A stretch of DNA of 64,000 nt from Neoroseomonas terrae (GTDB lineage Bacteria > Pseudomonadota > Alphaproteobacteria > Acetobacterales > Acetobacteraceae): contig NZ_JAAEDI010000019.1 in the NCBI RefSeq assembly GCF_018129025.1, positions 1 through 64,000 on the forward strand. Reading direction: 5' to 3'. The translations under genes were made by a program, and so were the position numbers. The notes beneath the pieces are model-generated. The model saw nothing but the letters and a program-made list of their open reading frames with translations. It ran no database searches and was not told the DNA's origin. Below, piece after piece: positions 32,327 to 39,954 of the stretch (the first letter of the stretch is position 1; every line of letters begins with the position of its first letter).

Positions 32327-33397
32327 ATGCGCGCCTGGGCCGTCGTCGAAACGGGCAAGCCGCTCAAGGAAATCGAACTGCCCACGCCTGAGCCCACCGG
32401 CAAGCAGGTGCTGCTCGAGATCACCCATGCCGGCGTTTGCCACTCCGACCTGCACATCTGGGAAGGGGAGTACGACCTCGGCTCCCGCGGCAAGATGCGC
32501 CTGACCGACCGCGGCGTGGTGCTGCCTCTCGCCATGGGCCACGAGATCGTCGGCAAGGTGGTGAAGTGGGGGCCCGAGGCCAACGGTGCCGGCCTCAAGG
32601 TCGGCGACCAGATGATCGTCTTCCCCTGGGTCGGCTGTGGGAAATGTGCCGAATGCCTGGCCGACGAGGACAACATGTGCCGCGTGAAGCCGGCCTCCCT
32701 CGGCGTCTACCAGAACGGCGGCTACGCCACCCATGTCGTGGCGCCGGAGCCGCGGCACCTCGTGCCGCTGGGCGGCCTCGACCCGTCGCTCGCGGCCACC
32801 TACGCCTGTTCCGGCATCACCGTGTTCAGCGCCATCAACAAGGTGATGCCGATGCCGCCCGACGACCCGATCGTGCTGGTCGGCGCCGGCGGCCTCGGCC
32901 TGAACGCCATCGCCGTGCTGAAGGCGAAGGGGCACAAGCGCATCGTCGTCGTCGATGTCTCGCAAGCGAAGCTCGACGCGGCGAAGAAGGAAGGCGCGAG
33001 CGACACGGTGCTGGCGGATGGTGAAGACACCGCGAAGCGCATCGTGGAGGCGGTCGGCGGCCAGGTCGGCGCGATCGTCGATCTGGTGAACGGCACCGAC
33101 ACGGCCCGCTTCGCCTTCGATGCGCTGCGCAAGGGCGGCAAGCTGGTGCAGGTCGGGCTGTTCGGCGGTGAGATGAACATACCGCTGCCCCTCATGCCGA
33201 TCCGTGCCCTGACGATCCAGGGCAGCTACGTCGGGAATGTGAAGGAGCTGCGGGAACTGGTCTCGATCGCGCAGTCCGGCGCCTTGCCGGCCATTCCGAT
33301 CACCAACATGCCGCTGAACCAGGCCGATGCGGCGCTGAACCGGCTCAAGGATGGCAAGGTGGTCGGACGGATCGTGCTGACCGCCAGCGCAGCGTAG
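32327..33397 (+). CDS. Zinc-dependent alcohol dehydrogenase
   Basis: A 356-residue medium-chain dehydrogenase/reductase oxidising alcohols with NAD(P). The start at ATG 32327 follows CGGAGGA by about 6 nt and gives the conserved MRAWAVVETG N-terminus; the in-frame ATG at 32231 is not used. Catalytic zinc ligands are in AGVCHSDLH and in GHE, and the four-Cys structural zinc site is CGKCAECLADEDNMC. The nucleotide-binding motif is GAGGLGLNAI. Substrate unknown. It is a single gene with a probable own promoter in the 136-nt gap upstream. Confidence 0.9.
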   Translation: MRAWAVVETGKPLKEIELPTPEPTGKQVLLEITHAGVCHSDLHIWEGEYDLGSRGKMRLTDRGVVLPLAMGHEIVGKVVKWGPEANGAGLKVGDQMIVFPWVGCGKCAECLADEDNMCRVKPASLGVYQNGGYATHVVAPEPRHLVPLGGLDPSLAATYACSGITVFSAINKVMPMPPDDPIVLVGAGGLGLNAIAVLKAKGHKRIVVVDVSQAKLDAAKKEGASDTVLADGEDTAKRIVEAVGGQVGAIVDLVNGTDTARFAFDALRKGGKLVQVGLFGGEMNIPLPLMPIRALTIQGSYVGNVKELRELVSIAQSGALPAIPITNMPLNQADAALNRLKDGKVVGRIVLTASAA

Positions 33398-33429
33398 GCC
33401 GCGCCGGGGAGGGGCATGCTCCTCTTCGG

Positions 33430-33972
33430 CTATCTCAGCGGATAGGCCTCGCCGCTCACGGGATCGCGGCCCGGATCGGGCGTGCCGGCGATGGTCCGGC
33501 GCACCCGATCCCCGCCTTCGGAACCTTCATTCATCTGGTTGGGCGGCGCCGACCCCTGCGGGTAGGCCCCGACCACCAATAGCGGCCCCTCCGCCCCGAG
33601 GTTGCGGTGCCCGGTTCCCGCCGGCAGCACGACCACGTCCCCCGCCGCCAGCTCCACCCGCACCCCGGCCTCGCCGCCAAGCTGCACCTGCACCGTGCCG
33701 GTCACGATGGCCAGCGCCTCATGCGCGTTCGAGTGGTAGTGGTGCCAGTCGAAGATCCCGTTGCGCCAAGCGGGCAGCCAGCCATGACGGCGAAACAGCG
33801 CCTCCGCCCCGTCCGGATCGCCCGGTGCTACGGCACCGCGGTGCAGCAGCACCGGCAGGCGCGGGTTGTTGGGGATGGTGACGCCATCCGGTAGGAAGAT
33901 CAGCTCCGCGCCGTCCAATCGGTGTTCGTGCATGCCACGCCCGCTCCCGCGCTCCAGGATCTGAGCCATCAT
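33430..33972 (-). CDS. Cupin-domain protein (YjlB-like)
   Basis: A 180-residue cytosolic cupin. The first half carries LPVLLHRGAV. The barrel has metal-site residues in FDWHHYHSNAHEALAIV (motif 1) and LPAGTGHRNLG (motif 2). The closest pattern I know is the YjlB family of unknown function. The C-terminus (NQMNEGSEGG, GTPDPGRDPVSG) matches that family's polar tail. Two Met codons open the frame; either may start it. It converges with the alcohol dehydrogenase, with 32 nt between the stops. Confidence 0.78.
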   Translation of the reverse strand: MMAQILERGSGRGMHEHRLDGAELIFLPDGVTIPNNPRLPVLLHRGAVAPGDPDGAEALFRRHGWLPAWRNGIFDWHHYHSNAHEALAIVTGTVQVQLGGEAGVRVELAAGDVVVLPAGTGHRNLGAEGPLLVVGAYPQGSAPPNQMNEGSEGGDRVRRTIAGTPDPGRDPVSGEAYPLR

Positions 33973-34040
33973 GCCTCGCCTGACGCGTGGCCTTCATCAA
34001 ATGACGGTTGGCGGTGGGCCGGGGTGGTCCCGGACAGCAA

Positions 34041-34068
34041 AAAGGCCGCCCCTCTCGGGACGGCCTTT
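34041..34068 (-). terminator. Rho-independent terminator of the CHAP-domain gene
   Basis: AAAGGCCG at 34041-34048 pairs with CGGCCTTT at 34061-34068 around a 12-nt loop. On the minus strand the stem is followed by a T run (TTTTTG), and it lies 27 nt after the CHAP gene stop, as expected of an intrinsic terminator. Confidence 0.8.
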
Positions 34069-34094
34069 GCAGGGATCAGGCAGGTCCTGGCGGA

Positions 34095-34892
34095 TCAGCG
34101 GCGCGCGCTGCGCCCGGCCGGGGCCTGGGCCACTTCCTCCAGGCCCAGCGCGGCGGCCTGCGCCGCGCCGCCCTGCAGCCGGGTGCCGGCGAACATGGCG
34201 CCTCCGGTCGTGTCCGGCCGATTGTGGATGAAGCCCTGCAGCGGGTAGGTGCGGCCGTAGTTCTCGGCGCTATGGCCGACCTGCACCCGCACCTGCGACC
34301 AGTCATTGCTCGGGGAGGCATCAACCACCGACACGCCGCGCATGATGGACCCACGGCGGATGCCCGGCCCGCCCCAATTGGCGTGATGGATCATCACCTC
34401 GCGGGAGGAGATGATGCGCTCGACGACCGCAACATGGCCGGCGCGCATGCCGCCCGATCCCGGGAACGCCATGATGGAACCAACTTCCGGGCGGCTGCTG
34501 CGGGCATAGAGGCCGGCCGCATTGTGCCACCACTGGCCACCATTGCCCGTGATCGCCATGCCGGTTGCCTGGCGGGCATAGGGCACACAGGAGATGCCGG
34601 CACCACCGCCAGCGGCATAGCGCCCGCCACCGCGGCGCGCCGTGCTGCCCCGTGCGGCGACGGCCGTGCGGGATGCGACCGCCGCGCCGCGGCGCTGTGC
34701 GGTGCCGCGCTGGGTTGCGTTGGCGGTACGCTGGCGGGCCGGGGCGGCGTTCGTACGGGCGGGGCTGGCTGCGGCGGTGCGGGCCGGTTTGTTCTGCCGG
34801 GCCTCCGGCGCCCTGGCTTCTGCGCTCGGCGCGCCGAAGCCCAGTCCACTCAACAGGATCGCCAAGGCGATCGCAGCCCCCGTTACCTTCAT
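34095..34892 (-). CDS. Exported CHAP-domain protein (putative peptidoglycan amidase/endopeptidase)
   Basis: A 265-residue protein with a signal peptide (residues 1-26, ending PSAEA) and a long Ala/Arg/Thr linker (about 27-95). The CHAP domain (about 98-220) shows the catalytic Cys in ISCVPYARQ and His in AGHVAVVE, then MIHHANWG. CHAP enzymes cleave peptidoglycan peptide bonds during growth or division. The C-terminus is a short Ala-rich basic tail. It has its own terminator and a 275-nt upstream gap, so it is probably monocistronic. Confidence 0.85.
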   Translation of the reverse strand: MKVTGAAIALAILLSGLGFGAPSAEARAPEARQNKPARTAAASPARTNAAPARQRTANATQRGTAQRRGAAVASRTAVAARGSTARRGGGRYAAGGGAGISCVPYARQATGMAITGNGGQWWHNAAGLYARSSRPEVGSIMAFPGSGGMRAGHVAVVERIISSREVMIHHANWGGPGIRRGSIMRGVSVVDASPSNDWSQVRVQVGHSAENYGRTYPLQGFIHNRPDTTGGAMFAGTRLQGGAAQAAALGLEEVAQAPAGRSARR

Positions 34893-34995
34893 GTGCCCCC
34901 TGCGGCCCCCTGCTTTCTGAAATCTGGGGTAACAATGGGGTGGTGACGCTGCAACCCGCGGGGTGCGTGATGCGTATCATCTAAGGTGATTTCCG

Positions 34996-35023
34996 TTCTG
35001 CCGCCCGCTCGCGGGCCGCAGAA
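34996..35023. other. Strong hairpin upstream of the CHAP gene
   Basis: A 13-nt arm (34996-35008) and its partner (35011-35023) pair around a 2-nt loop with a single mismatch (TTCTGCCGCCCGC / GCGGGCCGCAGAA). It lies in the gap between RidA and the CHAP gene, about 105 nt before the CHAP ATG on the minus strand. It could be a second terminator or a leader structure; no T run follows. Confidence 0.45.
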
Positions 35024-35089
35024 GAAGACAGCAGTCTTAGGAATGCGGCGAGAATGGGGCCGGGCTACAGTGTGGCGGCCCAAAAACAA

Positions 35090-35117
35090 CAACGCCCGGC
35101 GATTAAGCCGGGCGTTG
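35090..35117 (-). terminator. Rho-independent terminator of the RidA gene
   Basis: A perfect 11-bp stem (CAACGCCCGGC at 35090-35100, GCCGGGCGTTG at 35107-35117) with a GATTAA loop. On the minus strand it is followed by a T-rich tail (TTGTTTTTGG). It lies about 50 nt after the RidA stop. Confidence 0.88.
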
Positions 35118-35167
35118 AAGCAAGAGTCGCTGAAACATTTCCTGCCGGCACTTGCCGGCGCGGCCCC

Positions 35168-35518
35168 TCAGCGGCAGGCGGTGACCATGATCTCAACGAG
35201 GATCCGCGGATCGGCCATGTTCGCCTCGACGCAGGCGCGGGCCGGGGCCTGGCCCTCGGCCAGCCACGGGGTCCACACCTCGTTCATCGCGCCGCGCTCG
35301 GCGATGTTCTTCACCCAGATCGTGGCCGTCAGCAGGCGGGTCTTGTCGGTGCCGTTAGCCTCGAGCGCGGCGTCGATCTTCGCCAGCACTTCCTCCGTCT
35401 GGCCCTTGATGTCCTTGGACAGGTCATTGGCGGTCATGCCCGCCAGATAAACGAAATTGTGATACTCGACCGAGGACGAAAGGATCTTGTTGGTGCCCTG
35501 ACGGGTGATCTTGCTCAT
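35168..35518 (-). CDS. RidA/YjgF-family enamine deaminase-like protein
   Basis: A 116-residue protein with the Rid fold: KILSSSVEYHNFVYLAGMTAND, QTEEVLAKIDAALEA, the DKTRLLTATIWVKN strand and RACVEANMADP. RidA proteins hydrolyse reactive enamine/imine intermediates of amino-acid metabolism; the Arg in the RACVE motif binds the carboxylate. The start is supported by AAGGAG 8 nt upstream. The C-terminus (LVEIMVTACR) lacks the canonical VEIEAIA, indicating a non-RidA subfamily of the Rid superfamily. Confidence 0.88.
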   Translation of the reverse strand: MSKITRQGTNKILSSSVEYHNFVYLAGMTANDLSKDIKGQTEEVLAKIDAALEANGTDKTRLLTATIWVKNIAERGAMNEVWTPWLAEGQAPARACVEANMADPRILVEIMVTACR

Positions 35519-35674
35519 GCCGGCCGCTCCTTGAGGTCTGCGCCGCAGCGCAGCTGCGATGACGCGCCTCTGGGGCGCGGCCCGGTTCTAGAACAGGATT
35601 CGCGGACCGGGAATGACCCCCGGGCATGTCTGGGCGCCAAGCCTTGCTGCGATTGGCGGGACGGCCGCGCGCAA

Positions 35675-35890
35675 TCAGGGCCGGCCCGCGCTTTTGGCGG
35701 CCGCTGCGCAGTGCGGGCATCCGCCGCCCAGCCCCTTGCCGGTCGCGCAGCCCTTTGGCCCGCCTTCGGGCGAACACGCGGCGGCCTCGAGCGGCGCGGC
35801 CGTCTTGGCCTGTGCGTTGCGCAAGGCGGCGCTGGCGAGGAACAGCATCGGCAGCGTGGTAGCGGCGAGGCCGCGGCGGGTCGTGCTCAT
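35675..35890 (-). CDS. Small exported Cys-containing protein (71 residues)
   Basis: A 71-residue frame starting at ATG 35890. The N-terminus has a twin-arginine-like leader (MSTTRRGLAATTLPMLFLAS, cleavage near AQA). The mature remainder has four Cys (AACSPEG, GCATG, GCPHCAAA), a possible CxxC metal or disulfide site. A second small gene just upstream (35935) has a similar leader and CPLCG ending, suggesting a paralogous pair. No family was recognised. The longer ORF to 35968 is not used. Confidence 0.5.
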   Translation of the reverse strand: MSTTRRGLAATTLPMLFLASAALRNAQAKTAAPLEAAACSPEGGPKGCATGKGLGGGCPHCAAAAKSAGRP

Positions 35891-35934
35891 GCCGCCAGTG
35901 TCAGGCCGATGTTGCGGCGGACGAAGGAAATGCT

Positions 35935-36159
35935 TCAGCGGCCGAAGGCGCGGCGCGGACCGCCGCACAGCGGGCAGCGCCCGCCTGTCGCAAGCGGCAG
36001 CGCGTCCTGCAGAGCCTCACAGGCAATGAAGCTGCCACCCGGATCGCCGCAGTGACGGCGGTCGGGCGGTGGCGCCGTGACCGCGGCGGCCACCCCGGCG
36101 TCCCGCGGGAGCCCCATCATCGGCATGATCGTCAGCGGCAGCAGGCGGCGCGTGACCAT
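35935..36159 (-). CDS. Small exported Cys-containing protein (74 residues)
   Basis: A 74-residue frame starting at ATG 36159; a longer in-frame start at 36195 exists. It has a hydrophobic leader after two arginines (MVTRRLLPLTIMPMMG). Four Cys follow (RRHCGDPGG, IACEAL, GRCPLCGGPRRAFGR), with a zinc-ribbon-like CPLCG at the end. It lies 44 nt upstream of the other small Cys protein on the same strand. Unknown family; coding call rests on the paired pattern and composition. Confidence 0.45.
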   Translation of the reverse strand: MVTRRLLPLTIMPMMGLPRDAGVAAAVTAPPPDRRHCGDPGGSFIACEALQDALPLATGGRCPLCGGPRRAFGR

Positions 36160-36263
36160 GGGAAGGGTCCTCGATGCACGCGCGAAACCTATCATGCTAT
36201 TCGCGTCACGCGACAGATGCGGCCGGGGCGGGCAGGCGAGGCTGCCTCGCCCCGGGGCGCCTG

Positions 36264-37148
36264 TCAGGCGTCCTCGGCGACCTTGTGCGCCGCCAGCGTC
36301 TCGAGCGCCTTCACCAGCCCGGAATGATCGAGTTCCGCGCCGCCCGCCGCCGCGACGGCCGCGAACAGCTGCTGGGTGGACGCGGTGTTGGGCAGGGCCA
36401 CACCGAGGTCCCGCCCGGCCGCGAGGGCCAGATTGAGATCCTTCTGGTGCAGCCGGATGCGGAAGCCCGGGTTGAAGGTCCGCTTGATCATCCGTTCGCC
36501 ATGCAGTTCCAGGATGCGCGAGGTGGCGAGCCCGCCCATCAGCGCCTGCCGCACCTTCGCCGGGTCCGCGCCTGCCTTTGAGGCGAAGGTGAGCGCCTCG
36601 GCCACCGCTTCGATGGTCAGCGCGACGATGATCTGGTTCGCGACCTTGCAGGTTTGGCCCGCGCCGATCGGGCCGACCAGCGTGACGTTCTTGCCCATCA
36701 CGTCGAACAGCGGCTTGGCCCGGTCGAAGGCCGCATCCGAGCCGCCGACCATGATCGTCAGCGTCGCCTGCTTGGCGCCGACCTCGCCACCCGAGACCGG
36801 CGCATCCAGGTAGTCGCCGCCCTTGGCCGCGATCTTCTCGGCGAACGCCTTGGTGGAGGTCGGGCTGATCGAGGACATGTCGATGACGAGGGTGCCGGGC
36901 TTGAGCCCCTCGGCCACGCCCTTCGCGCCGAACAGCACGGCCTCCACATCGGGGGTGTCGGGGACCATCAGGATGACGATCTCGGCCGCGGCGGTCGCGG
37001 CGGCGATGTCGGCGGCAACGGAGAACGCCGCGCGATCCTCGGCCGTCAAGCTCTTGCGCTCGACCACCGTGATGTCGTGGCCCGCGGCCTTGAGGTGGCC
37101 GGCCATGGGGCGGCCCATGATGCCGAGGCCGATGAAGGCGATCTTCAT
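36264..37148 (-). CDS. glxR: 2-hydroxy-3-oxopropionate (tartronate semialdehyde) reductase
   Basis: A 294-residue beta-hydroxyacid dehydrogenase that reduces tartronate semialdehyde to D-glycerate with NAD(P)H in the glyoxylate/glycerate pathway. Motifs: Rossmann GLGIMG at residues 7-12, substrate loop DAPVSGGEVGAKQATLTIM, and GPIGAGQTCKVANQ with the catalytic Lys near residue 170. The C-terminal KDLNLALAAGRDLGVALP is typical of GlxR/GarR. Start ATG 37148 has GGAG upstream; the ORF extension to 37502 is not used. A hydroxypyruvate isomerase lies about 770 nt away, supporting the pathway; a glyoxylate carboligase is not in the window. Confidence 0.9.
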   Translation of the reverse strand: MKIAFIGLGIMGRPMAGHLKAAGHDITVVERKSLTAEDRAAFSVAADIAAATAAAEIVILMVPDTPDVEAVLFGAKGVAEGLKPGTLVIDMSSISPTSTKAFAEKIAAKGGDYLDAPVSGGEVGAKQATLTIMVGGSDAAFDRAKPLFDVMGKNVTLVGPIGAGQTCKVANQIIVALTIEAVAEALTFASKAGADPAKVRQALMGGLATSRILELHGERMIKRTFNPGFRIRLHQKDLNLALAAGRDLGVALPNTASTQQLFAAVAAAGGAELDHSGLVKALETLAAHKVAEDA

Positions 37149-37338
37149 GCGTTCACTCCGATAAAGCGCGTCGAGTTGGTCGGGCGTAACGCCCCTGCGG
37201 TTGCAGCAATAACGGGTTTGCCGCCTCGCGAACACGGGGCCGCCATCGGGCCGAAAAACGAGGCATTGAACAAAAAATAAGACATGATATCGAGTCGCGA
37301 GCGTTCTATGAGAACGACTTGTCTCGTCGGCGAACAGA

Positions 37339-37893
37339 ATGATGCGCCATTGTCCCGGAAAGCGGATGTGCCGCTGCACGCTCTGCTTCGCTGCATGCCT
37401 GGCGATGCTGGCTTCGCTCGCTGCGTCCGCGCAAGCGCAAGACAGCTTCATCCGCTTGGATACATCGGCGTCGAACGGGCCGGCCGTCTCCATGCTCGGC
37501 ACCGGCCTTGGACCGTCCTATGCCGCCATGGCGCTGGAAATGACCTGCCCGGACGGTGGGGTCTGGACGCTGGACCTCACGGGTATCCGCGTCCAGCCGG
37601 GCATCCGGCTCGATGTCGGTTTCGGGGATTCGCGTGGCACCTTCATCCCGGTGCCCGCGATTCCACTGGAATTCGCGCCTGACCGGCTGCGCTTCACGAT
37701 CAGTCGCAGCGTCTTCGCCCGGGCGCTGGCCCAGGCGCAGGGCGAATATCCCGATGCCGACGGCAGCGACCTTCGGATCCTGCTCGGCGGCATCGCCGGC
37801 CTGTCGATCGGCCGCGAGGCGATGGCGCGGGAGATGACGGCGTTCATGGGCGACTGCGAGCCGCACCGGCGAACGGCGACTGCGCGGCGGTGA
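37339..37893 (+). CDS. Exported protein of unknown function (184 residues)
   Basis: A 184-residue protein with an N-terminal signal sequence rich in Cys (MCRCTLCFAACLAML) that likely ends at SAQAQD. The mature part is a beta-rich domain (LDTSASNGPAVSML, IRVQPGIRLDVGFG, FTISRSVFARALAQAQ) with a final Cys near residue 173. Start is uncertain: ATG 37339, 37342 and 37366 are in frame and none has a good Shine-Dalgarno. It has an opposite orientation to both neighbours, so it likely has its own promoter in the AT-richer gap 37149-37338. Not recognised. Confidence 0.6.
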   Translation: MMRHCPGKRMCRCTLCFAACLAMLASLAASAQAQDSFIRLDTSASNGPAVSMLGTGLGPSYAAMALEMTCPDGGVWTLDLTGIRVQPGIRLDVGFGDSRGTFIPVPAIPLEFAPDRLRFTISRSVFARALAQAQGEYPDADGSDLRILLGGIAGLSIGREAMAREMTAFMGDCEPHRRTATARR

Positions 37894-37919
37894 TCGGGGA
37901 GGGGACCTCCGGCCCCTTC

Positions 37920-38699
37920 CTACTCCCTGTAGGGCGCGAACCACCCCAGCCCGGCCGCGGTCTCTCCCGCCGGCCGGTACTCGCAGCCGATCCAGCCGCG
38001 GAAGCCGAGCGCGTCGATCCGGTCGAACACAAAGGGCCAGTTCACCTCGCCGGTACCGGGCTCGTTGCGGCCGGGATTGTCCGCCACCTGCATGTGCGCG
38101 ATCAGCGGCAGGTGCTTCTCGACGCGCTTCACCACGTCGCCTTCGGTGATCTGGCAGTGATACAGGTCGAACTGCATGCCGAGCCGGTCAGGGCCCACGG
38201 CGTTGATGATCGCCGCCGCCTGGTCGGTGGTGTTCAGGAAGAAGCCGGGGATGTCCCGGTGGTTGATCGGCTCGATCACCGGCTTCACGCCGGCCTTGGC
38301 GCACTCCTCCGCCGCCCAGGCCAGGTTCGCGCCATACACCGCCGTCAGGGTATCGTGCGAGACCCCGTCCGGCTTCAGCCCCGCCATCACATGCAGCCGG
38401 GGGCAGCCAAGGGCCGTGCAGTATTCCAGCGCCTTCGCGATGGCATCGCGGAACTCGCCCTGGCGGCCGGGCAGGGCGGCCATGCCGCGCTCGCCCTTCG
38501 TCCAGTCGCCGGGCGGCGCATTGAACAGCACCTGCGACAGTCCGTTGTCCTTCAGCCGCCCGGCGATATCGGCCGCCGGGAAGTCGTAGGGGAACAGGAA
38601 CTCCACCGCCTTGAAGCCGGCCCCGGCGGCCAGCGCGAAGCGGTCGAGGAAGGGCACCTCGTTGAACATCATCGACAGGTTGGCGGCGAAGCGAGGCAT
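37920..38699 (-). CDS. hyi: Hydroxypyruvate isomerase
   Basis: A 259-residue TIM-barrel enzyme interconverting hydroxypyruvate and tartronate semialdehyde. The N-terminus MPRFAANLSMMFNEVPFLDRF is characteristic of Hyi/OtnI. The paired metal/acid Glu residues are in VKPVIEPIN near residue 142 and in WIGCEYRP near residue 240, and ADNPGRNEPGTGE is the family loop. It stands convergent with the unknown exported gene. It fits with the tartronate-semialdehyde reductase at 36264-37148 in glyoxylate metabolism. Confidence 0.9.
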   Translation of the reverse strand: MPRFAANLSMMFNEVPFLDRFALAAGAGFKAVEFLFPYDFPAADIAGRLKDNGLSQVLFNAPPGDWTKGERGMAALPGRQGEFRDAIAKALEYCTALGCPRLHVMAGLKPDGVSHDTLTAVYGANLAWAAEECAKAGVKPVIEPINHRDIPGFFLNTTDQAAAIINAVGPDRLGMQFDLYHCQITEGDVVKRVEKHLPLIAHMQVADNPGRNEPGTGEVNWPFVFDRIDALGFRGWIGCEYRPAGETAAGLGWFAPYRE

Positions 38700-38801
38700 C
38701 CCGGCATTTCCCCCAAAGGTGGTACGGCAGGCTAACGCCGCCCCTTTCCCCGGGCCAGTCCCGGGCTCGCGCGGCGGACGGGCTTCGGGCAGGATGCTGT
38801 C

Positions 38802-39890
38802 ATGCCCCTGGACACCCCGCGCACGGCGCGCCTCATCGGGATCGTTGCGCTGGCCGGGCTCGCCGCGGCCTGCCTGCTGGTGCTGCGCCCTTTCGTCTCC
38901 GCGCTGCTCTGGGCCGTCATCCTGGCCTTCTCCACCTGGCCGGTCTTCACCCTGGTCCGGCAGCGCCTGCGCCTGTCGCCCGGTTTCGGGGCGGCGCTGA
39001 TGGTCGTGGCGCTGTTCCTGGTGGTCGGCCTGCCGATCATCCTCGCCACGCCGACGAGCCGCGAGGAGATCGATGGCCTTCGCAACAGCCTTGAGGGCCT
39101 GATCACCGACGGCCTCCCCGGCCTCGGCCGCTGGCTGTCCGGCCTGCCGGTGGTCGGCCCCTCGATCCATAGCTGGATCGGTGACGCGGAGTTCGACCTG
39201 CTCGGGCTTGCGGGCCTGTTGCGTCCCTATGCCGGCACGCTGACGTCGCAGGCCGTGTCGATCCTGCTCGCCGTGCTGTCCGGCATTGCCGAGTTGCTGC
39301 TCGCCATCGTGCTTGCCTTCTTCTTCTATCGCGACGGGCCGGCCATGGCGAAGCGGGTCGAGGCGCTCGCGCTCCGGCTCGCCGGCGCGACCGGCGTCCG
39401 CATGATGACGCTGGCGGCCGATGTCACGCGCGGCGTGGTCTGGGGCCTGGTCGGCACGGCGATCGCGCAGGGCATCCTGACCGGCATCGGACTATGGATC
39501 GCCGGCGTACCGCAGGCGGTGCTGCTCGCCGTGATCGCGGGCGTCATCTCGATCCTGCCGGTCGGCGCCCCGCTGATCTGGATCCCCTCCGCCCTGTGGC
39601 TGCTGACCCAGGGCCAGACGGGCTGGGGGATCTTCATGGCCCTGTACGGCGCCCTGGTCATTTCCTCGGTCGACAACATCATCCGTCCCTGGGCCATCGC
39701 CCGCGGCGCGGACCTGCCGCTGCTGCTCACGCTGATGGGCGCGCTGGGCGGTGTCTTCGCTTTCGGCTTCCTTGGCCTGTTCCTCGGCCCCGTGGTGCTG
39801 GCGGTGGGCTACACGCTTCTGCTTGAATTCGCTGCCGGGGTGGAGGAGGGACCGCAATCCCCTTCCGCCCCGACCCCGCCGGCCCTATAG
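38802..39890 (+). CDS. AI-2E family transporter (PF01594 permease)
   Basis: A 362-residue inner-membrane protein with about seven to eight helices (LIGIVALAGLAAACLLVL, LLWAVILAFSTWPVFTL, LMVVALFLVVGLPIIL, several later). A soluble loop of about 70 residues lies between helices 3 and 4. Signature regions of the PF01594 family are seen: the P-V-G-A-P-L-I-W-IP helix turn, SVDNIIRPWAIARG and GALGGVFAFGFLGLFLGPVVLA. Members include TqsA, but roles range from autoinducer export to ion antiport, so substrate is open. The gene ends 64 nt before a peptide-ABC operon. Confidence 0.9.
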   Translation: MPLDTPRTARLIGIVALAGLAAACLLVLRPFVSALLWAVILAFSTWPVFTLVRQRLRLSPGFGAALMVVALFLVVGLPIILATPTSREEIDGLRNSLEGLITDGLPGLGRWLSGLPVVGPSIHSWIGDAEFDLLGLAGLLRPYAGTLTSQAVSILLAVLSGIAELLLAIVLAFFFYRDGPAMAKRVEALALRLAGATGVRMMTLAADVTRGVVWGLVGTAIAQGILTGIGLWIAGVPQAVLLAVIAGVISILPVGAPLIWIPSALWLLTQGQTGWGIFMALYGALVISSVDNIIRPWAIARGADLPLLLTLMGALGGVFAFGFLGLFLGPVVLAVGYTLLLEFAAGVEEGPQSPSAPTPPAL

Positions 39891-39954
39891 CCGCGGGCTT
39901 CGTCGAAAGCCGGTCCAGAAGGCGCCGGCGCTGGGAGCGAGGGAGTACGGAGGG

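Noticed and set aside
37303..37315. Short inverted repeat GTTCT-ATG-AGAAC
   Set aside because: Arms of 5 nt are expected by chance; no regulator or second copy supports it.
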